A DNA stretch of 38,405 nt, taken from assembly GCA_964536085.1 (NCBI GenBank), contig CAZHWR010000014.1, positions 1 to 38,405 of the forward strand. Reading direction: 5' to 3'. The notes under the pieces were generated by a model that saw only the letters and a list, made by a program, of their open reading frames with translations, ran no database searches and was not told the origin of the DNA. Shown here one piece after another: positions 7,986 to 15,396 of the stretch. The first letter of the stretch is position 1, and each line of letters starts with the position of its first letter. A program made the position numbers and the translations under genes. Origin of the DNA: CAZHWR01 sp964536085. Lineage in GTDB: Bacteria; Bacillota; Clostridia; Oscillospirales; Ruminococcaceae.

Positions 7986-9065
7986 ATGGAAAAGATAAAA
8001 TATGCGCTTATCGGCTGCGGAAGAATTTCACCGAATCACATTGCGGCTTACAACAACAATTCAGACAGCTTGCAGCTTTGCGCAATTTGCGATACAGACG
8101 AAGCGGCGATGAATGAGCTTGACGGTAAATTCGGACTGAACGTTCCGCATTACACTGATTACAAACAGCTTTTTGACGAGCAGGCTCCTCAGCTCGCCGC
8201 TATAGCGACCAGCAGCGGCGAGCATGCAAAAATCGCATTGGAGGGCGTCGCGCACGGCTGCAACCTCATTATTGAAAAGCCGATCGCTATGTCGCTTGAC
8301 GACGCAGACGCTATTGTGGACGCCGCCGAAAAAGCGGGGGTAAAGGTGTGCGCCTGTCATCAGAACAGATTTAATAAATCGATTCAAAAGATTCGGGCGG
8401 CAGTTGAACAGAACCGCTTCGGACGGCTTTTTCATGGTACTGCGCATGTTCGCTGGAACCGTAACGAGGAATACTACAAGCAGGCTCTGTGGCGCGGTAA
8501 ATGGGCGCTCGACGGCGGCGCGCTTATGAACCAGTGCATACATAACATCGATCTTTTGCGCTGGATGATGGGCGATGAAGTGAGCGAGGTCATGGCATAT
8601 TCAGACAGACTGAATCACGATTATATTGAAGCAGAGGATTTGGGACTTGCATTAATAAAATTCAAAAACGGCGCATATGGTGTTGTTGAGGGGACGACCA
8701 ATGTATATCCGAAGAATCTGGAGGAAACGCTTTATATTTTCGGCGAAAAAGGTACTGTAAAAGCGGGCGGAAAATCCGTCAATCTGATTGAAGAATGGCG
8801 CTTCGGCGACGGTTTGGACGACGAAAACGAGGTGAAAAGCGAGTTCGGCGAAAATCCTCCGAACGTTTACGGCTTCGGTCATACTCCTCTTTACGTCGAT
8901 GTTATCGACGCTATTAAAAACAACCGATCGCCGTATATAGATGCAAGAGCGGGAAGAAGAGCGTTGGAGCTTGTGCTTGCAATATATCTTTCCGCAGCAA
9001 AGGGCAAGCCGGTAAAGCTGCCGCTTAAAGGCGTTGCCTCGGTTGATTTCAAGGGCAGATTTTAA
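7986..9065 (+). CDS. Gfo/Idh/MocA oxidoreductase (WlbA/WbpB-like nucleotide-sugar dehydrogenase)
   Basis: A 359-residue NAD(P)-dependent dehydrogenase. The N-terminal Rossmann motif is YALIGCGRISPNHIAAY. The family EKP motif is at residues 97-99 (IIEKPIAMS). The C-terminal substrate domain carries GGALMNQCIHNIDLLRWMMG, with the catalytic-histidine region. The pattern is closest to the UDP-GlcNAc-uronate 3-dehydrogenases (WlbA/WbpB), which act in diacetamido-uronic acid pathways. However, the aminotransferase and acetyltransferase partners of that route are absent here, so the substrate is an inference. It lies 20 nt after the dehydratase gene. The ribosome site (AAAGGAG) is rather far from the ATG, about 15 nt. 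Confidence 0.88.
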   Translation: MEKIKYALIGCGRISPNHIAAYNNNSDSLQLCAICDTDEAAMNELDGKFGLNVPHYTDYKQLFDEQAPQLAAIATSSGEHAKIALEGVAHGCNLIIEKPIAMSLDDADAIVDAAEKAGVKVCACHQNRFNKSIQKIRAAVEQNRFGRLFHGTAHVRWNRNEEYYKQALWRGKWALDGGALMNQCIHNIDLLRWMMGDEVSEVMAYSDRLNHDYIEAEDLGLALIKFKNGAYGVVEGTTNVYPKNLEETLYIFGEKGTVKAGGKSVNLIEEWRFGDGLDDENEVKSEFGENPPNVYGFGHTPLYVDVIDAIKNNRSPYIDARAGRRALELVLAIYLSAAKGKPVKLPLKGVASVDFKGRF

Positions 9066-9259
9066 AGCTTGCAAATGCAAACTTGCCGAGTTTCGCTCTT
9101 GCCCGGTAAACGAAATGTGCAAATTTTCGCGATTGATACCGCAAAAAGCGCAAAACTCGCGGCGCGGCGGTGAAAGACCGTTCGGAAAGTGACAAAATAA
9201 ATTCGAAATAAATAAACGGAGTTCTTCTTGCCTCTTGCTTTCGATAGGGGGGAATACCT
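9066..9259 (+). other. Intergenic stretch with no recognised gene
   Basis: This 194-nt gap interrupts an otherwise tightly packed operon. I see only a short ATG-initiated frame of about 31 codons (9073-9171) without a ribosome site, an unrelated-looking GC-rich patch around 9150-9185, and the strong AGGGGGG site for the next gene. No terminator or convincing promoter was found. Confidence 0.4.
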
Positions 9260-10474
9260 TTGAATATAATCATAATAAACCACTACGCGGGCTCGGATGA
9301 ATACGGTATGGAATTCAGACCGCTGTATCTTTCGCGAGAGCTTGTAAAGCTCGGTCACAGCGTAACCGTGCTGGCAGCGTCGTATTCCCATCTGCGCAAA
9401 AAACAGCCTGACGTGCAAAAGGATTTTGACGAAGAGCTTATCGACGGAGTGAGATACGTTTATTTCAAAACTCCCGCGTACAGACGCAATGACCATATGC
9501 GGTTTTTGAATATATTTTGCTTTTATCAGAAAGTGAAAAAAAACTCGGAAAGGATTGCCGAGCGGTTTAAGCCGGACGCTGTAGTCGGTTCGTCAACCTA
9601 TCCGAACGACGTTAAGCTTGCAAAGTGTATCGCGGATTTTAACGGCGCGAAGGTCGCGTATGAAATTCATGATATCTGGCCGCTATCATTGATAGAGCTT
9701 TATCATTTCAGTATAAAAAACCCTCTTATACGTTTTTTGCAGAAAGCAGAGAATTTCGCTTACGAAAATTCTGACGTGGTGATTTCGATACTGTCCGCCG
9801 CCGACCGCCATATTAAGGAACTTGGTTATAACAATGTGGATTTCGTGCATGTGCCGAACGGCATATCCGAAAGCGGAGAGTCGACTCCCGCGCCTGACAG
9901 TATTAAATCCGCGGTTTCTGATTTTAAGCAAAACGGCGAATTTGTCTGCATGTATCTAGGTGGGTTTGCCAAGGCAAACGCGCTTGATGAGTTTGTCGCT
10001 TCTGCAAAATATTTGCCCGAAAACGCAAGATTGGTGCTGATTGGAGACGGTCTGCTCAAAGTTCGGCTCGAAGAAATTATAAAGGAAAACGAACTAAAAA
10101 ATGTTGCGATATTTGATTCGGTTCCTAAATCGAGCGTCAACGAAACGCTGAAGCTTGCAGACTGCTTATATATCGGGGCAAAACAGAGCAATTTGTATAA
10201 ATACGGTATCGGTATGAATAAGCTGTTTGATTATATGCTGAGCGCGCGACCTATTATTTGCGGTATTGATGCTGAGGACAATCCAATAGCTCTAGCGAAT
10301 TGCGGAGAGGTCATTCCCGCACAGGACGAAAAGGCTATTGCAGACGCGATTGCCGGGTTTGCTGAAATGCCGTATGATGAGCGGGAAAAAATCGGTGAAA
10401 AAGGCAGAAAATATGTTTTGGAAAATCATAACTATTCAGTTCTGGCGGAAAAATTTGCCGACGCATTGAGGTGA
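9260..10474 (+). CDS. Glycosyltransferase family 4 (WbuB-like)
   Basis: A 404-residue GT-B glycosyltransferase. The N-terminus (NHYAGSDEYGMEFRPLYLSR) is the WbuB-type acceptor domain start with the early His. AYEIHDIWPLS is a second WbuB-like signature. The donor domain contains the glycine-rich CMYLGGFAKAN strand near residue 230, IGDGLLK, and the C-terminal loop MNKLFDYMLSARPIICG, which replaces the common EX7E box. It probably adds a sugar to an undecaprenyl-linked acceptor on the cytoplasmic face. It starts at TTG, fixed by the strong AGGGGGG 7 nt upstream. Its TGA overlaps the GTG start of the next gene, indicating translational coupling. Confidence 0.9.
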   Translation: MNIIIINHYAGSDEYGMEFRPLYLSRELVKLGHSVTVLAASYSHLRKKQPDVQKDFDEELIDGVRYVYFKTPAYRRNDHMRFLNIFCFYQKVKKNSERIAERFKPDAVVGSSTYPNDVKLAKCIADFNGAKVAYEIHDIWPLSLIELYHFSIKNPLIRFLQKAENFAYENSDVVISILSAADRHIKELGYNNVDFVHVPNGISESGESTPAPDSIKSAVSDFKQNGEFVCMYLGGFAKANALDEFVASAKYLPENARLVLIGDGLLKVRLEEIIKENELKNVAIFDSVPKSSVNETLKLADCLYIGAKQSNLYKYGIGMNKLFDYMLSARPIICGIDAEDNPIALANCGEVIPAQDEKAIADAIAGFAEMPYDEREKIGEKGRKYVLENHNYSVLAEKFADALR

Positions 10475-11148
10475 TAGCTCTGATAAATCAAGAACTGCTT
10501 CCGAATGAGATGAAAAACATCGCAGTGGAAAAGTATTGCGGGGTATTAAACAACAAAAAGCTCGCTTTGGCGTTAAAACGCCTGTTTGATATTCTGGCGA
10601 GCTTTTTCGGGCTGATAATACTATTGATTCCGTTTTGCATTATCGCGGTGTGCATTAAAGCGTCTGATCACGAGTCCGCATTTTTTACGCAGACGAGGAT
10701 CGGGAAATACAAAAAACCGTTTAAGATTTTCAAATTTCGCACAATGACGATGAATGCCGAAAAAGCGGGACTGAGGATAACTGTCGGCGAGGACAGACGG
10801 GTAACCAAAATCGGCAGATTTTTGCGTAAAACGAAGATTGATGAATTACCTCAGCTGATAAACGTTTTTTTGGGACAGATGTCGTTTGTCGGACCGCGCC
10901 CCGAAGTTGAGGAATACGTTAACGTTTATTCCGATGAAATGTATGCTACTCTGCTGGTTCGTCCGGGAATAACCTCTTCCGCCAGCATAAAATACAAAAA
11001 CGAGAGCGAAATTTTGCAGGCGAGCCGCGATCCCGAAAAAACCTATATCGAGGTTGTTTTGCCGGATAAAATGAAGTATAATCTTGAATATATAAAGGCT
11101 TTAAGCCCAATTTACGACCTGAAGCTTATTTTAAAAACATTTTTTTAG
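10471..11148 (+). CDS. Undecaprenyl-phosphate sugar phosphotransferase (monotopic PGT, PglC/WcaJ-core family)
   Basis: A 225-residue monotopic phosphoglycosyl transferase (Bacterial sugar transferase domain). It transfers a sugar-1-phosphate from a UDP sugar to undecaprenyl phosphate. A re-entrant hydrophobic segment (LASFFGLIILLIPFCIIAV, about residues 45-63) precedes the core motifs KIFKFRTMT, LRKTKIDELPQLINVFLGQM (with the catalytic Asp-Glu pair) and SFVGPRPE. The size matches the small PglC form without the extra membrane domain of WbaP. GTG is the likely start because it overlaps the preceding TGA. A GAGG touches that start, so initiation at a CTG (10480) or downstream ATG cannot be excluded. 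Confidence 0.92.
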   Translation: MIALINQELLPNEMKNIAVEKYCGVLNNKKLALALKRLFDILASFFGLIILLIPFCIIAVCIKASDHESAFFTQTRIGKYKKPFKIFKFRTMTMNAEKAGLRITVGEDRRVTKIGRFLRKTKIDELPQLINVFLGQMSFVGPRPEVEEYVNVYSDEMYATLLVRPGITSSASIKYKNESEILQASRDPEKTYIEVVLPDKMKYNLEYIKALSPIYDLKLILKTFF

Positions 11149-11158
11149 GAGTATCATA

Positions 11159-11938
11159 ATGATTTTAACCTTGGATATCGGAAACACAAATATGGAATTC
11201 GGTGTTTTTGACAGCAAAAAGCTTATTGCCAATTTCCGGCTTGTCACCAAAAGAGACATATCCTCCGATGAGGTCGGATTGATGCTTTTGCAGTTTCTCG
11301 GCTTTCAGAAGATTAAAATTGAATTGATCGATGATGTTATAATAGCGTCGGTTGTGCCGCAGGTTATGTATTCTGTCACCAACGCGATAAGGAAATACCT
11401 TGGGAAAAAAGCGCTTATTATCGGAGAGAACATTGGCATAGATATAGAAAACAGATATCTTAATAAAACAGAGGTGGGCTGCGACAGGCTTGTAAATTCT
11501 TACGCTGCGCATAAAATTTACGGTGGAGGAAGCCCGCTTATCATTGTGGATTTCGGAACCGCCACAACGTTCGATGTCGTGAATAAAGACGGAGCGTATT
11601 TGGGCGGGCTGATTTTCCCGGGAATTAAAATATCGATGGAAGCTCTGTTTACAAATGCCTCCAAGCTCCCGAGGGTAGAGCTTAACAAGCCAAAATCGGT
11701 AATCGGCAAAGACACTGTCAGCAGTATGCAGTCGGGCGCCATGTACGGATATGTGGGCGCGGTCGAAAACATTGTAGGCAAAATCAACAAGGAGCTTGGC
11801 GAAAAGGCAAAGGTAATTGCAACGGGCGGACTGTCAGGGCTTATCAACGAGGGGACGAATTGCTTTGACCATGTGGACAAAACCCTGATGTTAAAAGGAA
11901 TGGTGGAAATTTATGACGCGCAAAAATCAGGAAAATAA
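11159..11938 (+). CDS. coaX: Type III pantothenate kinase
   Basis: A 259-residue ASKHA-fold kinase that phosphorylates pantothenate, the first step of CoA synthesis; CoaX enzymes need a monovalent cation and are not feedback-inhibited by CoA. The motifs are the phosphate-1 loop LDIGNTNMEFGVF (residues 5-17), GCDRLVNSYAA near residue 108, VDFGTATTFDVV (phosphate-2) near 130, and VIATGGLSGLI (adenosine loop) near 220. The length is normal. It has a clear GGAG ribosome site 10 nt after the sugar transferase gene and overlaps the next gene by 26 nt, so it may be read from the glycan operon promoter. Confidence 0.95.
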   Translation: MILTLDIGNTNMEFGVFDSKKLIANFRLVTKRDISSDEVGLMLLQFLGFQKIKIELIDDVIIASVVPQVMYSVTNAIRKYLGKKALIIGENIGIDIENRYLNKTEVGCDRLVNSYAAHKIYGGGSPLIIVDFGTATTFDVVNKDGAYLGGLIFPGIKISMEALFTNASKLPRVELNKPKSVIGKDTVSSMQSGAMYGYVGAVENIVGKINKELGEKAKVIATGGLSGLINEGTNCFDHVDKTLMLKGMVEIYDAQKSGK

Positions 11939-12518
11939 ATCTGACAGGAAAAATTCATTGCCGCGGCAGTGCCTTAGTATATTCGGAACAATGTGTATAG
12001 CCGAGCTTATATGCATATTGCTGATGTTCGTTTTGTTTTCACTGGCCGGTAACAGCGTTGCAGGCGGAATTATTGCTCAGGTTATCGCCGCGCTTTTGTT
12101 TTACGGCATGATATACGGCTCGGTGTGGAGCCTTGGAGCTGCGGACAAAAATAAGATATCTTTCGGAAGAATCCCGAAGGACTCGTTTAAAGGACTGAAA
12201 ATCGGTTCTATATTGATGCTGCCGCAGCTTATTCTGAATATTATGCTGATATGTGAAAAGCTCGGCGTACAGCTTAAGATATTCAGCTTCGGGCTGTATA
12301 AGGTGTTAAATTCGCATATTTGGCCGCTTATCAACGTTTTAACGTCAACGGGAAACGATGAAGCGCCTTATTTTATAATGGAAATTGCAGATGTTGGCTG
12401 GGGAACGACGGAAATATTTGTTTTGACTATGTTCATACTGCCGATATTATGCGCTGTTGCGTATGTGCTGGGATTAAAAGAAATTTCTTTCAGAAACAAC
12501 GTTGTTTATAAAAAATGA
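11913..12518 (+). CDS. Polytopic membrane protein of unknown function
   Basis: 201 residues; I do not recognise the family. A short basic N-terminus (MTRKNQENKSDRKNS) is followed by four probable transmembrane segments. These are at about residues 24-47 (MCIAELICILLMFVLFSLAG), 50-75 (IIAQVIAALLFYGMIYG), 95-115 (ILMLPQLILNIMLI) and 168-190 (IFVLTMFILPILCAVAYVLG). No catalytic motif is seen. It overlaps coaX by 26 nt and has its own ribosome site (GGAATGGTGG), so the two are translated from one message. A 14-bp perfect palindrome (12494-12507) lies within its last codons. Confidence 0.75.
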   Translation: MTRKNQENKSDRKNSLPRQCLSIFGTMCIAELICILLMFVLFSLAGNSVAGGIIAQVIAALLFYGMIYGSVWSLGAADKNKISFGRIPKDSFKGLKIGSILMLPQLILNIMLICEKLGVQLKIFSFGLYKVLNSHIWPLINVLTSTGNDEAPYFIMEIADVGWGTTEIFVLTMFILPILCAVAYVLGLKEISFRNNVVYKK

Positions 12519-12552
12519 TCAAAACTTACAAAAACTCAATCAAACGGAATAT

Positions 12553-12664
12553 ATTAAACCGCCGCCGTAATAGTTTGTAATAAAGCCGGGTACGATAGTA
12601 AGCTTCTGATTTTGCGCTGCTTTATATATCGGGCTTGAGCTAATTATTACGGCGGTGGTTTAAT
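12553..12664 (+). repeat. Long inverted repeat covering the ribosome site and start of a small gene
   Basis: Arms 12553-12572 (ATTAAACCGCCGCCGTAATA) and 12645-12664 pair over 20 bp with one G-T wobble; a few further pairs extend inward. The roughly 72-nt interior can form smaller stems (for example ATAAAGC at 12580-12586 with GCTTTAT at 12619-12625). The right arm contains the GGTGG ribosome site and the first two bases of the ATG at 12663. There is no T-run after it, so it is not a normal terminator. It could be a translational control element, a structured RNA or a small non-autonomous transposon relic. Confidence 0.7.
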
Positions 12665-12842
12665 GGTTTTAGGTAAAAAACAGGTCAGACTTTTATTTGT
12701 TATTGTCGCGTTTTTTGTTATTGCTGCGATGATTTCAAATAAAATTCTAAAACAGAATAAGGTTATAGCTGCGCAGCAAGGCGAACGGGCGGTTTCGTCT
12801 GAGATTGCTTTTGTATCGGTGGAAAAATTCCGGAATATATGA
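12663..12842 (+). CDS. Small single-pass membrane protein, unknown
   Basis: 59 residues: a basic N-terminus (MVLGKKQVR), one transmembrane helix (LLFVIVAFFVIAAMIS, residues 10-25) and a short, possibly coiled-coil outer part rich in K, Q and E. The size and layout recall FtsB/DivIC-type septum proteins, but the sequence does not allow that call. The ribosome site and start codon lie inside the right arm of a long inverted repeat. After its TGA, another frame stays open to 12900, so a one-base frameshift from a longer (about 79-residue) protein is possible. It lies 76 nt upstream of cwlD. Confidence 0.5.
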   Translation: MVLGKKQVRLLFVIVAFFVIAAMISNKILKQNKVIAAQQGERAVSSEIAFVSVEKFRNI

Positions 12843-12918
12843 TACAATAAACAAAAGCGGTCAAACAGTAATAGTTGAGCACCCGGTTGACATATTTTAG
12901 ATTAACGGGGGTGCTGAT

Positions 12919-13668
12919 ATGTATATAACTGTTAAAAGAAGGACCAAGCTGATTTTGCAGGCGGGCATTTTATTGATTATAGCCGCGATAATGCTGATAG
13001 TTTTTGTTCCGAGGTCAGAATCCCACGCTGCCGAGGCAACACAGTTTACCACTATCGTTGTCGACGCGGGTCACGGGGGTTTTGACGGCGGAGCTTCGGG
13101 ATATAACGGTATCATTGAAAAAGATATTAACCTTGCCATTGCAAAGGATTTGAAGTGTATTTTGCAGGCAAGCGGTTTTGAGGTCGTGATGACGCGGGAA
13201 ACCGACGAAGCGCTGTGCAATGAGCAGTCGGAGCATGTTCCGGCCGTGTCGATGAAAAAGACCGATATGCGCAAAAGGCTTAAAATAATGGATGAAACGC
13301 CTAACTCACTTACGGTTTCAGTGCATCAGAACAAGTATGAACAGGAGTCGTCAAAAGGCGCTCAAATGTTTTACGGCATTAACAATCCGTTGAGCGAGCA
13401 GCTTGCTGAATGTATACAGGAACAGTTTGTTGAGGCGCTGCAAAACAACAATACAAGGCAGATAAAGCGCGCGCAGAAGGATTTGTTTTTGCTTTATTAC
13501 ACAAAGTCTCCGGCGGTAATAGTCGAGTGCGGGTTTATTTCTAACCCTGAGGAAGCGGAGCTTTTGAGCGATTCCGAATATCAGAAAAAGGTGGCGCTGA
13601 CTATTTTTTCGGGTATTGTTGAGTTTATTAAGAATCAAGGGAGCAATTTAAATGGCGGTGAAAATTAA
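12919..13668 (+). CDS. cwlD: N-acetylmuramoyl-L-alanine amidase CwlD (spore cortex)
   Basis: A 249-residue zinc amidase (Amidase_3). CwlD strips the stem peptide from alternating muramic acids so that muramic-delta-lactam can form in the spore cortex. An N-terminal signal-anchor (about residues 10-30) is followed by VDAGHGGFDGGASG (zinc His), GIIEKDINL (zinc Glu), SLTVSVHQNKYE (zinc His) and AVIVECGFISNPEEAELL (catalytic Glu). The GAQMFYG box and the NNTRQIKRAQKDLFLLY segment match the CwlD subfamily better than vegetative amidases. The ribosome site is GGGGGTG. It overlaps radA by 17 nt. It is a main reason to infer a spore-former. Confidence 0.88.
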   Translation: MYITVKRRTKLILQAGILLIIAAIMLIVFVPRSESHAAEATQFTTIVVDAGHGGFDGGASGYNGIIEKDINLAIAKDLKCILQASGFEVVMTRETDEALCNEQSEHVPAVSMKKTDMRKRLKIMDETPNSLTVSVHQNKYEQESSKGAQMFYGINNPLSEQLAECIQEQFVEALQNNNTRQIKRAQKDLFLLYYTKSPAVIVECGFISNPEEAELLSDSEYQKKVALTIFSGIVEFIKNQGSNLNGGEN

Positions 13669-15031
13669 GGAAGTATTTGTTTGCAGGCAGTGCGGATATG
13701 AATCACCCAAATGGAATGGTAAATGCCCAAGCTGTGGCGAGTGGAACACGTTCGAGCAGCAGGTGGTGAGCAAGACGGCGGCTCCGTCCGCGGCGGTCAA
13801 AAGCGCTGTGGTTGGCGTGGAATGCAAGCCTGTAACGCTCGGTGAGATAGATATTGATTCCGAAATACGGTATGATACCGGACTTCGAGAGTTAAACCGC
13901 GTTTTGGGAGGCGGGATAGTCAAAGGCTCGCTTGTTTTGCTGGGAGGCGACCCGGGAATAGGAAAATCCACGCTTTTGCTGCAAATATGCCAAAATCTGG
14001 GGGAAAAGCTGAACGTACTGTACGTTTCGGGCGAAGAATCGGCGCGGCAGATCAAGCTCAGAGCCTCGAGGCTTAATGTTACAAGCGGAAAGCTTACTAT
14101 TGTTTCGCAAACGGACGTCGATACGATTATACATACTATAATGCAGTCGAAGCCGGATGTTGTTATGATAGACTCTATCCAGACGATGAACGTGGCTTCT
14201 ATAAATTCGTCCCCCGGAAGCGTTACGCAGGTCAGGGAAAGCACGAATGCGTTTATGCACACGGCAAAAAGCGAGGATATCCCGATAATCGTGGTGGGCC
14301 ACGTCAACAAGGACGGCGCTATTGCCGGTCCGAAGGTACTGGAACACGCGGTGGATGCGGTACTGTATTTCGAGGGCGACAGAAATATGCCCTACAGGAT
14401 TTTAAGGGCGGTCAAAAACCGATTCGGCTCCACAAACGAAATAGGCGTTTTCGATATGCGAAAAAGCGGGCTGGTTGAGGTGGAAAATCCGTCGGAAATG
14501 CTTTTGGAGGGGCGGCCGGACGATGTCAGCGGAATCTGCGTCGCGTGCGTTATGGAGGGCTCGCGCCCGATACTTGCCGAGGTGCAGTCGCTGGTTACAA
14601 AAACGAGCTTTGGAAATCCGCGCAGGATGTCCACGGGCTTTGATTACAACAGGCTGTATCTTATCATTGCGGTTTTGGAAAAGCGAGCGGGCTTTTTCTT
14701 CGGCAATCTGGACGCATATATAAACGTCGTAGGAGGACTGCGTCTGGACGAGCCCGCGGCCGACCTTGCCATAGCTCTTGCGCTTGTTTCAAGCGTAATG
14801 GACAAGCCTGTAAACGGCGATACGCTGGCGTTCGGCGAAGTGGGTCTGGGCGGAGAGATACGTTCAGTCACAAACGTTAATTCCAGAGTAAAAGAAGCGC
14901 AGAGGCTGGGCTTTAAAAAATGCATCGTTCCGAAAAACTCGCTGAAGTCAATAGAAAAGCCCGAATCGCTGGATATATCCGTCGTTGAGGTTTCAAGTAT
15001 CAGGCAGGCGATTGCCGCGATGAATAAATAA
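13652..15031 (+). CDS. radA: DNA repair protein RadA
   Basis: A 459-residue RecA-like ATPase and DnaB-type branch-migration helicase used in recombination repair. The N-terminal zinc finger is complete (Cys11, 14, 25, 28 in CRQCGYESPKWNGKCPSC). Walker A is GGDPGIGKSTLL near residue 97. The RadA-specific KNRFGSTNE motif is at about 255, and the C-terminal Lon-like domain runs from about 320 to the end (GNLDAYINVVGGL). The length is normal. The start overlaps the end of cwlD, and a GGGAG site fixes the ATG. It is the last gene of its transcript before a tRNA promoter. Confidence 0.97.
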   Translation: MAVKIKEVFVCRQCGYESPKWNGKCPSCGEWNTFEQQVVSKTAAPSAAVKSAVVGVECKPVTLGEIDIDSEIRYDTGLRELNRVLGGGIVKGSLVLLGGDPGIGKSTLLLQICQNLGEKLNVLYVSGEESARQIKLRASRLNVTSGKLTIVSQTDVDTIIHTIMQSKPDVVMIDSIQTMNVASINSSPGSVTQVRESTNAFMHTAKSEDIPIIVVGHVNKDGAIAGPKVLEHAVDAVLYFEGDRNMPYRILRAVKNRFGSTNEIGVFDMRKSGLVEVENPSEMLLEGRPDDVSGICVACVMEGSRPILAEVQSLVTKTSFGNPRRMSTGFDYNRLYLIIAVLEKRAGFFFGNLDAYINVVGGLRLDEPAADLAIALALVSSVMDKPVNGDTLAFGEVGLGGEIRSVTNVNSRVKEAQRLGFKKCIVPKNSLKSIEKPESLDISVVEVSSIRQAIAAMNK

Positions 15032-15065
15032 ATTCCGACAAAAATGGGGAAATTTTAAAAAGCTA

Positions 15066-15093
15066 TTGATTTTTGAAAATTATATGGTATAAT
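15066..15093 (+). promoter_or_regulatory. Promoter of tRNA-Gln
   Basis: TTGATT (15066-15071), a 16-nt spacer and TATAAT (15088-15093), about 33 nt before the mature tRNA 5' end. Confidence 0.75.
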
Positions 15094-15125
15094 TAATATC
15101 GTTGCGAAAACAATAGCTTATATAT

Positions 15126-15201
15126 TGGGGTATCGCCAAGCGGTAAGGCAACGGTCTCTGACACCGTCATTACGAAGGTTCGAATCCTTCTACCCCAGCC
15201 A
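15126..15201 (+). tRNA. tRNA-Gln (anticodon CTG)
   Basis: A 76-nt cloverleaf with encoded CCA. The acceptor is TGGGGTA/TACCCCA with discriminator G, the D arm contains AAGCGGTAAGGCA, and the anticodon stem is ACGGT/ACCGT with loop CTCTGAC giving anticodon CTG (Gln, CAG codons). The T arm contains GGTTCGAATCC. The U-starting weak first pair is typical of tRNA-Gln. Confidence 0.96.
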
Positions 15202-15207
15202 GACTGT

Positions 15208-15240
15208 GCCTGGACGCATTTTGCGTTCAGGCTCATTTTA
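15208..15240 (+). terminator. Probable terminator of tRNA-Gln
   Basis: An 11-bp stem with one wobble (GCCTGGACGCA with TGCGTTCAGGC) starts 6 nt after the tRNA. The following T run is short (TCATTTTA), so efficiency is uncertain. Confidence 0.65.
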
Positions 15241-15258
15241 GTGTTGCACAAGTTTTGT

Positions 15259-15302
15259 CAGGCATAACATATAAAGCCTATTGACTTTATATGTTATGCC
15301 TG
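15259..15302 (+). repeat. Perfect 18-bp palindrome overlapping a promoter (candidate operator)
   Basis: Arms CAGGCATAACATATAAAG (15259-15276) and its exact complement (15285-15302) flank an 8-nt centre. No T-run follows on either side. The right arm covers the last two bases of the -35 box (TTGACT, 15281-15286) and most of the spacer of the promoter below, the position expected of a repressor operator. A transcribed attenuator is the alternative reading. Confidence 0.7.
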
Positions 15303-15309
15303 TTATGAT
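15281..15309 (+). promoter_or_regulatory. Promoter of the alpha/beta hydrolase gene
   Basis: TTGACT (15281-15286), a 17-nt spacer and TATGAT (15304-15309). The expected start is near 15316, giving an 80-nt leader. Confidence 0.7.
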
Positions 15310-15396
15310 ATTAGAAACAGCTAAAAAACGTGCAAGTCGGGTATTTCAATAGTATGCATTTTATTCGACAAAATGGATAAATACGGGGAATGTTAT

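Noticed and set aside
9073..9171. Small gene of about 31 codons between the dehydrogenase and glycosyltransferase
   Set aside because: No ribosome site and no recognisable or coding-like composition.
15259..15302. The palindrome as a CRISPR-like repeat or insertion-sequence end
   Set aside because: It is a single copy in the window with no array, no transposase and no target-site duplication.
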